Source: Epiperipatus broadwayi (Eukaryota; Onychophora; Udeonychophora; Euonychophora; Peripatidae). From it: a stretch of 64,000 bases of DNA. Made by a program: the position numbers and the translations under genes. Location: positions 2,566,650 through 2,630,649 of the forward strand of contig JAQFVV010012477.1 of NCBI GenBank assembly GCA_028023455.1. Direction: 5' to 3'. Shown one piece after another: positions 47,203 through 59,902 of the stretch (the first letter of the stretch is position 1; every line of letters starts with the position of its first letter). The notes under the pieces were generated by a model. The model was not told the origin of the DNA, ran no database searches, and was given only the letters and a program-made list of their open reading frames with translations.

Positions 47203-48933
47203 CTAGAATTCATCTATCATTCTATTTTTAGAACTGTCTTTAATTAAATTCATTTCTGAAAACATTGATTCCCATGCATATATAGAGAAGAAAATTGATA
47301 ATATGTGGGCCGCTAATACTTTTAAACAATTAAATGTTTCATGAATAGCATTCCAGGCAGTCAATAGTTCCTCTTCAGCATTCTTTTTACATATGACCAA
47401 TAATCGATCATTTTCCATTGTTTCTAACTCATTGATCAAATAAAATATCTGTTTCCACGTAATTAAAAATCGATTGATTGCATTTCCATATCTTCCAAAT
47501 TAAGCCACTTAAAACTTTATAACTTCAAACTATTCATTGATATTATGTCTGGGTATAAAATAAATTTTGATGTTTCTGAAAATTGTCTGAACTATATAAA
47601 TCTTAAAGAAATTTCATTAATTATCAATTGAATAACAGCACAAAAAGCTTGCATCAATTTTATTTGATCTGGCTTCTCATAAATTCTAAATCAGTGAAGA
47701 ACTTTTTTATATTTAGAAAACATTGGTGTAAAAAACAACATCACGATTGAAAATTTGTAATTTTACTTCTAATGCTTTGATAAAATGAAACATGATAGCA
47801 ATTGTCTTATCATAACCTTGCAGTTTCACTTTTAATTCATTTAGATATGAACACATATCAATAAAAAACATTAATTTTGAAAGCCATTCAATATCTATTA
47901 ATTCATTATATTTTTCAATGATTTTCTCATTAAGTAAAAACAGTCTAATTTCATCTAAACACTTAATGAATCTTTAAAGAACTTTTCTTCAATTTAACCA
48001 TCGGACATTGTAGTACATAAGTAAACCATTGTATGCTGAGTTCACCTCACTCAATAAATTTATAAAATAAATGACTAACTTAGTCACAACAAATCATAAC
48101 GTCACCCAGTGCCTTACAACTGACCTTGTGCATAAAACCTGCTGATGTATAATGCAATGAAAACCCAAAATTGAATGTCCAATATGGTTGGTAAATAAAT
48201 TGAGAAAATCATTTTCTTTTACAGTCATACTTTGAGCATCATCTGTAGTTACTGAAACAATGTTGGCAATAGCTATTTCTTTTTCAGCTAGTACATTGGA
48301 AACTTCATTGTAAATATCTATTCCTTTTGTTGTTGTTACTAATGAGCTTAAACAGATCAATTCTTTGATATTATTTCCAACACAATAGTTAATAAAAATA
48401 GCCTAACAAGCTGATTCATTTATGTCTGTACTTTCATCAAGACAGAGAGAAATTAAACTAGAAAATTTTATATCACTTTTTTGTTGATAATTTATGTTGT
48501 TATTTGCAGGATTCTTTCTTTAACTATTTCTAGCCAATGATAAATCTTTTATGCTCTGAGTAATTTTTGCTTTGTTTTCAAAATCTTCAAAAAAACTGGT
48601 GCACATTTCATCCAAGCTTCTTTCATATATTCTACATTATTGAAAGGTTTCTCATATTTGGCAATTACATTTGAAATAAAAAAACTAGCAGCAGTTATAT
48701 TGGAATGATTTTCGATACATTTTATTATAGATATTGATTGAATATTTATATTTTTTAATGCTTGGGCACTATATTCTTTTTGTTCATCTTTACTTTTTCC
48801 ACAGAGAGATTTATGATTGGTCTTGTTACCAATGATGTTCTCAATACAACTTCTGTGCATTGGTGCCTTTGTTAATCATTCCATATTCATCATTTCACCA
48901 ATTTTGATTTTTTTTATTTTATTTTCAATAGTC
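47203..48933 (-). pseudogene. hAT-family transposase relic
   Basis: Minus strand, broken. From about 48933: an N-terminal piece, then SNVIAKYEKPFNNVEYMKEA (48860-48549). Next comes IYNEVSNVLAEKEIAIANIV, then VTTDDAQSMT and FHCIIHQQVLCTR (48360-48094), matching the catalytic-core region TTDGA-MTG and CIIHQ of hAT transposases related to GTF2IRD2/ZMYM-type genes. Between 48090 and 47450, short fragments in all frames (for example LNELKVKLQG-like) keep the order of that family. 47439-47203 ends with SIFFSIYAWESMFSEMN, the hAT dimerisation (C-terminal) motif. The BED zinc finger is not visible. Many stops; inactive. Confidence 0.85.
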
Positions 48934-49487
48934 ATATTAACATAATAATAACAAATTATTTAAAAATAAATTTAAATGAGCTTAGATAATTTTATAAATC
49001 AAAGATCTATTATATGTTAAAATATATTATTATCTTTACATTTCACTTTTACAACAAAACTTCAAGCAAAAAAAAAAAAGTCGTTTGATAGCTTGATTAG
49101 GCATTTCGTTCCTTTGTTCACGATCTTGATTATGTTAAAAAAATGAATGGTGTGAACACATTTAGGTAAAAAAGATTAGAACCAAAAATAATTTTATTAC
49201 TTTTACTTTACATTTGAACAAGATTACTTCAAAGAGTTATATATGGAATCATTTGACAGGATGACTTAAAATATCGTTCCCACACACATATATAATTTTT
49301 TTTTTAAATTTTGTAATTTATTGCTTCTAATCAGAATTCTAGTCTAATATTATATTTATTTATTTTATCTTTGGTTAACAGTGAATTTTTCTTAGTACAG
49401 GTTTTAGCAACAAAAAAAAATATTGAATAATTTAAAACAGAAAATTATAATATGTAAATAGTTTGTGTACCAGAAAAAGTTCAAAAG
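48934..49487. other. AT-rich sequence, nothing recognised
   Basis: No hAT terminal inverted repeat or 8-bp duplication could be made out upstream of the transposase relic. Confidence 0.5.
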
Positions 49488-49770
49488 TAACTATTGAGAA
49501 AAAAATCTGAAATTTTCAGACACAAAAATGTCTTTAAATCCACCTATCTAACCCAAATTTGAATTAGATAGCTGGATTTAAATCCATTTTTGTGTCTGAA
49601 AATTTCAGATTTTCTTCTCAATAGTTATGTATTAAATAAGTGCTGGATTTTGAGTTGATATTTTAGATCTAGTGTCTGAATGTTTTAGCTTCTCACTGAG
49701 GTGAGCCATAAGCTTGAAACCAATTGGTCTGGGCATAGAAACGGTTCAGATAGAGATTTTAAATATTTTC
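49488..49770 (+). repeat. 64-bp foldback followed by hammerhead-like motif (foldback E)
   Basis: 49488-49551 and 49564-49627 are inverted copies (TAACTATTGAGAA / TTCTCAATAGTTA outer, CCACCTATCTAA / TTAGATAGCTGG inner) with a 12-nt centre. Downstream at 49696-49721 lies CTGAGGT, stem GAGC, loop CATAA, stem GCTT, then GAAACC. The first box is one base off the hammerhead CUGANGA. This is the arrangement expected of a Penelope-like 3' end in palindromic form. Confidence 0.75.
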
Positions 49771-49963
49771 TTTTACTGCATTTATTAAATAAAAGCTTGT
49801 TTGAGATATTGGTACACTCCCTATATTGCTTAGTTGTAAATACAAGCTTTTAAAAGCAATGTTACATTATCTATGACTTGCTTTATTGATTATATATAAA
49901 TGTAATAATATTATAAATCGATGTCTGTATTTTTTCAAAGCAATATATGTAATTATATAATTG

Positions 49964-50172
49964 AATATTTATAAATATAGTAATCAGATATATGTAAAGT
50001 ATAACTTTAAAAATGTTATTCACTTAGGAGCGCTTGTTTTCGACTATCCTCTTTGTTTTTTTAGCTAATTAACAAGAACTACGAGGACAGTCGAAAACGC
50101 TCCTAAGTGGATAAAATTTGTAAAGTTATACTTTATGTATATTAGATTACTGTATTTATAAATATTCAATTT
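49964..50172. repeat. Foldback element A, copy 2
   Basis: Arms at 49964-50060 and about 50078-50172 are inverted. CACTTAGGAGCGCTTGTTTT and CGACTATCCTC on the left face GAGGACAGTCGAAAACGCTC and CTAAGTGG on the right. The outer arms reach TATTTATAAATATTCAA, beside (TA)n at 50174-50184. Shares its inner sequence with 9915-10070. Confidence 0.87.
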
Positions 50173-50184
50173 TATATATATATA

Positions 50185-51199
50185 ATTTTAGTTTGTTTGA
50201 ATAAAAGTATGTTTATTTGTTTCTTCATTTATATTAAAAAAAGTTTTCATGTAGAGATATTTATGAGTGATATTAATGAATATATGCACATTTAAGGAAC
50301 ATTAGTTAATCATCATGAAGTAAATTTAAGAATTGTTTAAATAACATATATCAATCCTAGTCAACAATTTAGACAAAATCTGGACTCCTATTAGCTAAAC
50401 TCCAGGTTCTTATGGAAAGAACAAATCACTCAAAGATGCTAGAAATAATAAAATATATTATATTAGAAGTGATTTTTTTAAAGATTTGATTAAATCTTCT
50501 CCTGGTTTATATAACAATTTAAATATAAATTATATTAGTATTGATAATTTTATAAATAAACAATGACTATTCAACAAGCAGTGTTGAGAGTATTTAATCA
50601 AATTGAGAAATAATGATTGCATATTATAAAATAACTTAAGTCAGACAGTCTACCAACATTTAAATAAACTTACACGGCCTTCCTCTTTGAGATCAATCCT
50701 AATCATTCAAAAAATTGGATCATTTAAATCTTATCTCCAAGTTCATTTATGTATAGTAAATTAACCATTGTTAATCAAAAAAGAAAAAAAAGTAATTATT
50801 TCACACCTTTGAGAGTAAATATTTGATATACAATACATTAAAAAATATGAAAATCATGCAAATGTGGACCACTGTTTTTTATCTTTGATTCAAGTGGAGA
50901 GAATTATATACAAATTTAATAAAATGTGACTAGGAAGTATGACTTGTACATTTTTTTTTATAATATGCACTTTTTAAGATTATTACTTTGTAAATATTAG
51001 TAATAAATACTTAGTTTTACATGTTCAATAATTCTTATTTATTGATGGAAAATAAAACTCCTATATTTTAAATTCATTGTTTATACAAGTATAAAGGATA
51101 ATTAACTAATATCAATGATGATTAACTGAAAGTGATTGATTGCAGCACTTATAACTTAATAATCAATATCCATATTTATAATGATGATGTAGTAATATA
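50185..51199. other. AT-rich sequence with weak Penelope-like coding traces
   Basis: 50340-50800 has short strings in several frames but nothing that I can assign. A 113-residue frame at 51132-51473 runs into the next foldback and is a by-product. Confidence 0.4.
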
Positions 51200-51202
51200 T
51201 AT

Positions 51203-51609
51203 ATATAAACATTACAAGCATAAAGCTAAACTAGTCAATATAAATCAAAACTACCCCAAATCTAAAATTAAACCAGATCAGCATAAAAATAATATAAAAA
51301 AAACACAACCTAAGGTTTCACTGCTACAAGCAGACTTCTCAAGTGTAAAGAACTACAAAAACTACACAATATATATAATATTAAAAACTACCCACAAATC
51401 CATTCACTTATTTAAGAGTTCTTTTAATATTAAGGGTGGATGGGAAATGAATGGATTTGTGGGTAGTTTTTAATATTATATATATTGTGTAGTTTTTATA
51501 GTTCTTTCACTTGAGAAGTCTGCTTGTAGCATTGAAGCCTTAGGTTGTGTTTTTTTATATTATTTTTATGCTGGTCTGGTTTAATTTTGGATTTGGGGTA
51601 GTTTTGATT
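51203..51609. mobile_element. Miniature palindromic insertion of the PLE2 3' end
   Basis: The left arm (51207 to about 51410) is the minus-strand PLE2 3' end from ACATTACAAGCATAAAGCTA to ACAAATCCATTCACTT. The right arm (about 51410-51609) is the plus-strand 3' end from TTATTTAAGAGTTCTTTTAA to TTTTGATTTGATAT. Each arm is roughly 200 bp of PLE2 3' sequence including its last endonuclease codons and hammerhead-like motif. The flanks are (TA)n on both sides. The left arm ends about 33 bp further out than the right, exactly as in the large PLE2 palindrome. Confidence 0.88.
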
Positions 51610-51985
51610 TGATATATATATATTAAATGCTTTTTATAGAAGTAATTAACATATTTCCATGATATGTCAGTTTATATTATGGGATTTGATTCTGATAAAC
51701 GTTGGAATGTTTTCAGAAGAAAAAAAATCAAGCAATCATTTAAAATTCTTTTTTAATTAACAAAGAATTTATAACTTTTAGTCCAAATTTACTTAATTTT
51801 ACTAAATAGTAAACTGAAGCAAGAATACCATTAAATTATCATTAACTCACGTGTTTTTAGCCTAATAAGATATGATGCCTAATCAATGTTGCTATATAAA
51901 TGGGTGTTTACAAAGCTTTTTTTTTTTGCAATAGAATAGTTAAATATTTAAGTACAAGTATATTGTCTGTACTGAACTTAATGTA
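51610..51985. other. AT-rich sequence, nothing recognised
   Basis: Nothing supported. Confidence 0.5.
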
Positions 51986-52690
51986 ATTAGAAGAGATTTG
52001 AACTCAGACTTTCAAGCTCATTACCACTATCATTCCATCTTATACAACTCATGACCATGTTCATGTGAAAAAGGTAAATATCTCCACTATGTATATTTCA
52101 TGCTGAACCAGCACTCACCAGTTGATCCACATCATCATCTTCCACACATACATATAATCACTGCTCGGTTTATATCAAGATAGCAAATCTTCAAACTTTA
52201 ATGAACAGACTTCAATCTTCTCCACCTTTCAACTCTTCAGTCATGCATATTCAACCTGTATTCTACCCCCCCCTTTACTGTATAATTAAATGGATGTATT
52301 AAGGTACTATAAAAGAGGGGTCAGAGTGACTTAAAGTCGTCATTGGTATGACAATAATACTGACATCAACAATGGCTTTGAGTGTTTCACCATCAGATTT
52401 TTAATTATATGGATAGCTGAAGAGTTGGAGAGTGAAAAAGATTGAAACTTGTTTATTAAAGTTTGAAGATTTGTTATCTTAATATAAATTGAGCACTGAT
52501 TGCGTATATGTGTGTGTGTTGGTGATGGTGATTTGGACCAAGTGATGACTGCTGGTTTAACATGAAATATGTACATTGGAGTTTATTTATCCTTTTCACA
52601 TGTATGTGGACATGCGTATATCGGTTGTATAAGATAGAGTGGAAAGTTGTGGGAATTTGAAAGTCTGAGATCAAGTTCTTTCTAATTAGA
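51986..52690. repeat. Foldback element C, second full inverted pair
   Basis: The left arm begins TAATTAGAAGAGATTTGAAC and the right ends TTCTTTCTAATTAGATTA. Internal pairs are ATTTCATGCTGAACCAGCAC / GCTGGTTTAACATGAAAT and TCAAGATAGCAAATCTTC / GAAGATTTGTTATCTTAA. The centre (52260-52330) carries a run of C. The two minus-strand frames here (52340-52576, 52474-52734) are by-products of the repeat. Confidence 0.82.
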
Positions 52691-54050
52691 TTAAGAATAA
52701 AAAAGTTAATTTTTATCTTTAAATTTAAATACAATTAAGTTGCTTTAAAACATATATACTTTATAAGTGTGTACATTTCTTTAATTTTATTCGAAATGTT
52801 CAATAATTAAATACAAATCATTTTTATCAATCAAATGGATAATAAATTCAGTATTTTCAATTAAAATCTTATTTCATTTCATAAAATGGACATATAAAAT
52901 AAAATAAAATATGCCAAACAAAACAAAAAAAAAAAGTCAAAATATTATCTCTGAAAGTACATTACTTTATAATATTGTAAATCATTTTATGAAATATTCA
53001 TTTTTATAAACATAATAATTTCTTTCATTATTTTTTTATTTAAAATAAAATTCAATTAAACTCCGAATGAAATAATAATGCTTTTATTATTAAAATTACA
53101 CATCATTGTTTCATTCATTGAATGCTTATTTTTGAAAATAAATGAAAGAATTTATAGAAGATTAATAATTTAATTATCAATATATAAAATACATATATAC
53201 ATAAAAGATGGTAAAATAAAAAGGTAAAATGACAGACAAAAACAGACACATTGGAAGATAAATAGATAGACATATAACTAAAAACATATGGAAGGATAAA
53301 AAAAATACATAGTTAGATATGTAGATAGATAAATGTAGATAGATTATTGATGGATGAATAATTAGATAAATAAATTGAGAAATAATACAAAAAGAATTTA
53401 CTTACTTTTTAAATAAAATCAATTTTTAACTAGTTCCATTAATTTTGATCCGATTGCTTTTTCTAGTATTTAATCGTCTTTTTATAATTATTACTCTCAT
53501 AAATGATGCAAATTTGTACAAGTATTTTTTTTAAATAATAGCTTGTTTATTAAATATTACTACTCTATTTTTTGTTTTTAAAAAAAAGTTCAATAAATGT
53601 AAATTTTGCCTATGTTTTATTATTTTACATAAATAGATTGAATCCCTGCCATTAATATATGGAATGTAAAGGTCATTATAAAAGAGTATATGATTTAATA
53701 CTAATTGTCTAACATCTTGTTAAAGTGTTTCTTCAACATATATATATGTACTCTGTCATTTTTACTAATAATATGAAAATACTACAACTAGAATTTAAAA
53801 ATTAAACCGTGTATACTTTCGACTAGCGCATGTGTCATAATCATGATTTGTTCTGTTAAGATTATGAGGTCCATTTTTTGCTAATTTGAAGATTATCAGC
53901 AGTTTGGTTCATTATATATTTATTTTGTGCAATAAACAATGCATTTTTGATGTTGCATTTTTTTATCGTTCCACACTGTCTTAACAATCATTTCTTTCTT
54001 CCTATACTAATTTAATAATTCTAGTATTGTTAAAATAGCATGGAAAACAG
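52691..54050. other. AT-rich sequence with degenerate GATA strings
   Basis: 53210-53390 contains interrupted AGATAGAT/ATAGATA units. Nothing else was recognised. Confidence 0.5.
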
Positions 54051-54059
54051 AAGCGATAA

Positions 54060-55255
54060 AAAAAATGTAAGATTCAAAGAAGCTTGGTTTGTTGCACAAA
54101 ATAAATATATAATGAACTCAACTGCTACCAGTAATCAAATTTTCAAAGAATAGGATTCAGAAATCACTTCAAAAGAAACTGTGATTGTGACACATAAGCA
54201 TCATCATCTTAATTATACTCGATATACTTAATTTCATATTTTAATCTTTGTAGCAGTATTCTCATATACATTATTATAAAAGATTGGAGTGAATGTAATT
54301 TTTTTTTATATGACATCAAGGGTTACAATGCTATATACTGAAAGTTCGATTAATAAAAATTGTTAGTCATATTAAATATGTACACCCATCCAATTTCATA
54401 TCTTTTGTCGTTTTAATTTCACCAAACTTTTTTGTTACATTAGCATATTCTACTTTTGAGTTTATCCTCATTCAGTCAAATCCCCTATCATATTTCAAAA
54501 CATGTCTTTTTGATCATACATTTTCTATATTTCTTTCTTTGCATACTATCTTAACAATAATATGATCAAAACTGAGTCCATATTCCTTTTCATGATTGTA
54601 AAATACAAATAAACATTTACAACAGAGAAATGAAAACTGTCCTGAGAACATGAATGAGATAAAATACCTTAATGTATAAAAAATCAAGATCATTTGACAA
54701 ATACATCCATATTTGTAATTGTGAAACCAATACTGATACTGTTTTGAGTGTAATATTGCTATTGTTAAGATAGTGTATGAAGAAAATATCAAGAAAAATT
54801 TTTTAAAAAATTTGTGATCAAATAGGTTTTGCTTTACCACACAAAATAAATATAGAATAACTAAAGAGCTAACAATATTTAAATTGATAAAAAACAGGTG
54901 TCATAAATTTTTAACAAAACAAATCATGATTATGATGTATGGTATACCTAATTTTATTTTCTAAAGTCTATTGCAGTATTCTCAAATATATATATAAACT
55001 TTGTTATAAAAGATTGGATTGAATGTAAAATTGTTTATTTTCTATATGATGTCAGGAATTACAGCAAATAGATTGTATGTTTAATTAATCACAAATTTTG
55101 TCCTATTAAATATCTATATCCATCCAAATTTTTTACATATTCGCTGCATTTTCACATTTCAAATTTGTTGCCATTTTATTTTCACTATTCTTTTTGTTAT
55201 AATAATATATTCTACTTTTGAGTCATTCTCATTTATTAAAACCTAATTCCCTCTT
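54060..55255. repeat. Diverged direct duplication, about 420-bp unit
   Basis: 54080-54485 and 54840-55250 share, in order: CACAAAATAAATATA, GCAGTATTCTCA, ATAAAAGATTGGAGTGAATG, ATGACATCA(G)G, CCATCCAA, GCATTTTCAC/GTTTTAATTTCACC and TATTCTACTTTTGAGT. The intervening segment (54500-54840) holds a 108-residue minus-strand frame with no support. Confidence 0.7.
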
Positions 55256-55499
55256 GCATTTATTATTTTTAAGCAAAAACTTAATAAAAATTTAATATCT
55301 CTTTTAGTCTAACTTTTTTTTTTTCACATTTTCTATATATATTATTAGTTACTTTTTCATTACTTTCTTTTCTTTAAATAAATATTCTGTGATATGATTT
55401 TATCTCACCGTAATTAATATTTAGCATTTAAATTTTTATTTATTTTTTAGTCTTTGTAAAATGGAATTTTATTTTTATTTCGGCTGGCAACAATATCAA

Positions 55500-55925
55500 T
55501 ATTAACACTCACATGTTTTTTTTCCCCCAACATGACATTTTTCAATAATTATTTTTTTCGTAATATAACTTCATTTTCCCAAACAAATATTAATCAGCTC
55601 TTTTTCTTAAAAGCATATATATATGAATATTACATTTTGGAACGAATACAGACATCAAACTTAATTTATTATATATATATCCATATAAAAAACCAATCAA
55701 AGGAAATATATATAAAATACTTATATACCCACAAAATAGTTTAAATATTTTAATCCGTGGACTACTTTTTTCTTTCTGGTGCAAACCAGTCTTCTGATTG
55801 AAATATTAAACTATTTCGTGAATATATAAATATTTTTTGTTTATATATATGTATAATATTATAATTCGATATATGTACTTTTTCAAAGCAATAGATGTAA
55901 TTATATAATTGAATATTTATTCATT
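55500..55925. repeat. Foldback F with hammerhead-like centre (minus strand)
   Basis: ATACCCACAAAATAGTTTAA then ATATTTTAATC (about 55725-55755) is inverted relative to GATTGAAATATTAAACTATT then TCGTGAATAT (about 55796-55826). On the minus strand the centre reads CAGAAGA, stem CTGG, loop TTTGCA, stem CCAG, then AAAG (about 55775-55797). 55850-55925 shares AAAGCAATA-ATGTAATTATATAATTGAATATTTAT with 49935-49975, beside foldback A. Confidence 0.65.
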
Positions 55926-56087
55926 TATATAATTATACATATAATGATTGTGTTATAAGACAACTACATTTTCATTCAATTAATATTCTTCATTATTTCT
56001 GTAAAAAAGATCATGTTTAACAATCCCAGTAAAAACCTTCTCAAAATTTAAGCATTATTCTTCAATTATTAGCATTCATTATTTGTT

Positions 56088-56560
56088 AAAGTCTGGGTTT
56101 AAATCCCCTCTAATTATATTTAGCTTAATTGTATATATTATACAGGTATTTAAACATGACATATTCAGTCAGTATTCTGCCCATTTCTGTTGTGTGTATA
56201 ATGTCTTACAAATGAGGATCAGAATGACTTGTGGTTCACATGAGTATGACAACAAAGTTGGCAAACAGGGGCTTTCAACATGTGGTCATAAGATTTTCAA
56301 TGATATCGATTGTTGAAGAATTGTTTGAATGAAGAATATTAAAACCTGTTCTTTAAAGGTTGAGGTTTTGTTATCTTAATATAAACTAAGCATTGGTTAT
56401 ATATATATGGAAGATGATGATCCAGACCAAATAATGAGTATTGGAGATCATTTAACTTCTTCACATGTATGTGGTCATATGTATTAATTGTATTGGATGG
56501 TATGGATGACTGAAAGGAGCTTGAAAGCATGGATTCAAATCCACTTTAATTAATCAAGAC
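56088..56560 (-). repeat. Foldback element C remnants
   Basis: AAAGTCTGGGTTTAAATCCC at 56090 and GCTTGAAAGCATGGATTCAA near 56519 are both arm-end sequences in the same orientation, with arm-internal landmarks (GTTATCTTAATATAAACTAA, GATGATGATCCAGACC) between them. The piece is rearranged and not a clean inverted pair. Confidence 0.65.
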
Positions 56561-56692
56561 ATGTTATGAATATCTGTTTTTTTAAATTTCTTTTAATTAT
56601 AATTTATTAAAAAAACTTATTATAATAGCAAGACTATTTTTAGCCTATCTTTTCCAGAGATATGTTTTATATCCATATTCTAATTTAATCCC

Positions 56693-56966
<274 letters not shown>

Positions 56967-57440
56967 ATGAAAATTAATATCCATTAAATAGAGAAACACT
57001 TTAACTTTTAATGTTACTAAGAAACCATGAATTACTATTAATTGACAATTCCTGAGGTAAAGCAAGTTTTTCTCATAATAGCTCTTTTGTTTATGGTTCT
57101 TAAGGCAAAAGGGGTTCACTTTTATTTTATTCCCAAATTCATATGTGGATTTAAAAAAGATCCCTAACAAAAGAGTTATTAGAAGAAAAAATTAATTTTG
57201 CCTCAGGAATTGTCAAAGTTTTTTAATAACATCAAAAGTTCTAGTGTTTTTCTATTTAATATTATTTTCTCATATTTATAAAATAAAATCCATATAAATA
57301 TTTGATGTAATTATATATACACATATATATATATAGAAAATAATAAAAATGTTTATATCAAGGAATTAAGAATTTTTTATAGATAGACAACTTCCATATT
57401 TTTCCATTCTTTTTTATTTCCTAAGGAATTTCCTATAAAT
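56967..57440. other. AT-rich sequence, nothing recognised
   Basis: 56990-57060 and 57180-57250 carry partial inverted similarity (ATAGAGAAACACTTTAACTT versus AGTTCTAGTGTTTTTCTAT; GACAATTCCTGAGG versus CCTCAGGAATTGTC), i.e. another weak foldback of about 250 bp. Confidence 0.55.
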
Positions 57441-57790
57441 AAAGATATAATAAAAGGCAAATAACCGCCAAGATGCATTTCATGCTGAATCAGCACTCAT
57501 CAGTTGGGCCAGGTCATCATCTCTCATATATATCTTTATTACATGAAGATTATTTATGTAGAGCAAATTATCTCATTTTTATTTTCAAGCATCAGTTTAT
57601 TTAACTCCCAATTTTTATGTTATCAACTTTTTGATAAACATGTAATGATTATTACTAATCATTTATTAAACTAGAGATTTTCTTTAGCACAGATATAAAC
57701 TTTAATCCAAGTTAAAGATTAATATATCTGATTTTCAGCACATACACATGGAATTAGTAATTGTTATAAATAATACAGATATTTTTTATA
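57441..57790 (+). repeat. Dispersed repeat B, copy 2 (with foldback C piece)
   Basis: 57450-57540 (GGCAAATAACCGCCAAGATG, ATTTCATGCTGAATCAGCAC) and 57640-57780 (AAACTAGAGATTTTC, TTAGCACAGATATAAAC) match 11277-11330 and 11041-11180 respectively, in swapped order. Confidence 0.6.
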
Positions 57791-58360
57791 TTAAATGTTT
57801 TTATTGATTGTGAACTAAAAATAATTGTTTATTTAATTACAATTGTAGTTTCTAGATTCAACTTGAAATAAAAGATAACTAAATTAACCTTTTGTTATAA
57901 AAATAGGGATTGATCTAATTAATTTTTAGACCCCACCTTGCTTTTATTTTTAGTTAAATCTAAAACTCCAATTGAAGTTGAAACAAATGTTTTATTTCTC
58001 TTTGATGCATAAACAATAATAACAATTAATATAAAAAGGTTTATCTTTATTATTTTTAAGATTTTAGTATTGACACAGTAAATGAAAATGTAAAACTATA
58101 TTGTACTTTAGAGTAACCAGAAGCTTATAGTTGATATATACATATATCACTAAATATTTCTGCTATAAGTTAGAATCTATACTCCTTATGTATATATCAT
58201 ATTTAGCATGTGTACATAATAATGCATATTACAATAGAATTTCATGTAATACATATAATATTACTTTAAATCAATATCACACAAATAATATAAATACATC
58301 AAAATATATTTTTTGCAATACGTTTATATATATATAATATTTAGTATGTGCACATTATAT
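57791..58360. other. AT-rich sequence, nothing recognised
   Basis: Ends in (TA)n at 58355-58368, directly before the composition shift. Confidence 0.5.
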
Positions 58361-58369
58361 ATATATATA

Positions 58370-59215
58370 TCAGTAAGGAGAGCACAGGAGATTAGATCTC
58401 CAGAGTAAATGCCCAAACTGAAATCTTCCAGATTGCAAGTGCTCATCACTCATAGTCACCCTCCTAAGATCTCAAAACCAGACTTGAGTCAGGTGGACAT
58501 CACAGAGGGGACAGTTGTTAAACCCCAGACAGTCCAATTGGTCTCAACCTGTGTCAATACTTCATGAAATTACCAGGGAGCAGGATATATCTAAACCCCA
58601 TGACCAATGCCCTGAAGGGACCACAATGTTCTAGAGGTAAAAAATAGAGATGACCCTAATCTTTTAGATAAAGTTGATAGGGCTGACTAGAATAATGTAG
58701 AGACGGAGGAATGAGATGAAAGTCATAATTTAAAAAGGGTGTAAATAGAAGAACAAACTAAAAATGTGCAAAATATTTTGGAAATTGAAGGTATGAAGGA
58801 ACAGAATATTTTGGAAATCAAAAGTAGAGAAGGTCTGAATACCATGGATAAGAAGTATAGAGGTGAGTGGGGATAGCAATATTTGGGGAAAATATTAAGA
58901 GGTAGGGCCAAATGAAGACAGTATGGACAGTACTTATTAGATGAAGAGGGACTACAGAATGTATACAAATAAAGAAGGTTGGTTTCAAGGATCAGATTAA
59001 AAGATAAGGCTCATTGGAAGCAACTAGTCTTTTAAAAATGGAAGGAAAGACTTGTTTCCAGCATCAGAATAGGGAGGACTATAGGGACAAGAAAGAAAGG
59101 AAAAAATAATTCCTCACACTTGGAAAAGGAAACTAGTTATGGGTTTGAACCCAGTGGCCAAGAAATAGACCTATCTGGTAATATCATAAATATTTCACAT
59201 TTCATAAGGAACTGT
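58370..59215 (+). pseudogene. GC-richer decayed coding-like segment, family unknown
   Basis: The base composition changes abruptly after (TA)n at about 58368. The plus strand reads as long stretches with few stops in shifting frames, for example LQVLITHSHPPKISKPDLSQ (about 58433), VDITEGTVVKPQTVQLVSTC, then purine-rich Lys/Glu/Gly-rich stretches to LVVMG-like FEPSGQEIDLSGNI near 59150. I cannot match it to a family. It resembles a Gag-like or host-derived ORF that has lost function. The 81-residue minus-strand frame here is a shadow. Confidence 0.35.
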
Positions 59216-59900
59216 ACTGGATCAACCAGGATCATGAAGATTAAAATATTACAGCCATGATTTTATTAACTGCACAAACATATTCACACATCAATTTAAA
59301 TGTTAAAGATGAGACTGCTCTATTAATAATAGTCTAATCCACTTTGTAACATCTGTATGCATTAATTAAGATATTAACTCTATTTGATTAACATCATTTT
59401 GTTTTTGTTTTAATTAATTAAATACTTTAATAAACCTATTTAACATATTGATCGCAAACCAAACCCAATTCTTTAATGATTTTCATAAGCCGAATATGCA
59501 TTAATTTAGTTAAGTTCATTAGCATGTTAAGTAGTTTATTTAAACTCTTAAGTTATAGTTAGGTTGTTAATTTTCCATGAATCTCATGTTTCTCTTTGTT
59601 TAAAGCAAGCTTGCTGAAGAAATTGTGATTGAGTGTAATCACAGAAACATCATCCATAAATAAGGTGTTAAATCATGGAGTACTGGTAATTGAGTTGAAG
59701 CTTGCTTGGATTCAGGTTCTCATCATATGAATTCAGTCAACTTTGGTGTATTTTGCCTGGACTCTGAATTTTTTTATGTGAATGTACAAATCTGACCATT
59801 ACAGCATTTATATATATATAAACAGAGAGCGTTACTGGATATTTATAATTGTATAATGGTTTATATATATATATTACAATGGTACATGCGTTGTTGGTTT
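59216..59900. other. AT-rich sequence, nothing recognised
   Basis: Contains two short (TA)n runs at 59812-59821 and 59864-59875. No coding feature. Confidence 0.5.
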
Positions 59901-59902
59901 GT

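Noticed and set aside
54514-54840. 108-residue hydrophobic frame as a membrane protein gene
   Set aside because: Lies within diverged duplicated AT-rich DNA, has no recognisable family, and no splice or start context supports it.
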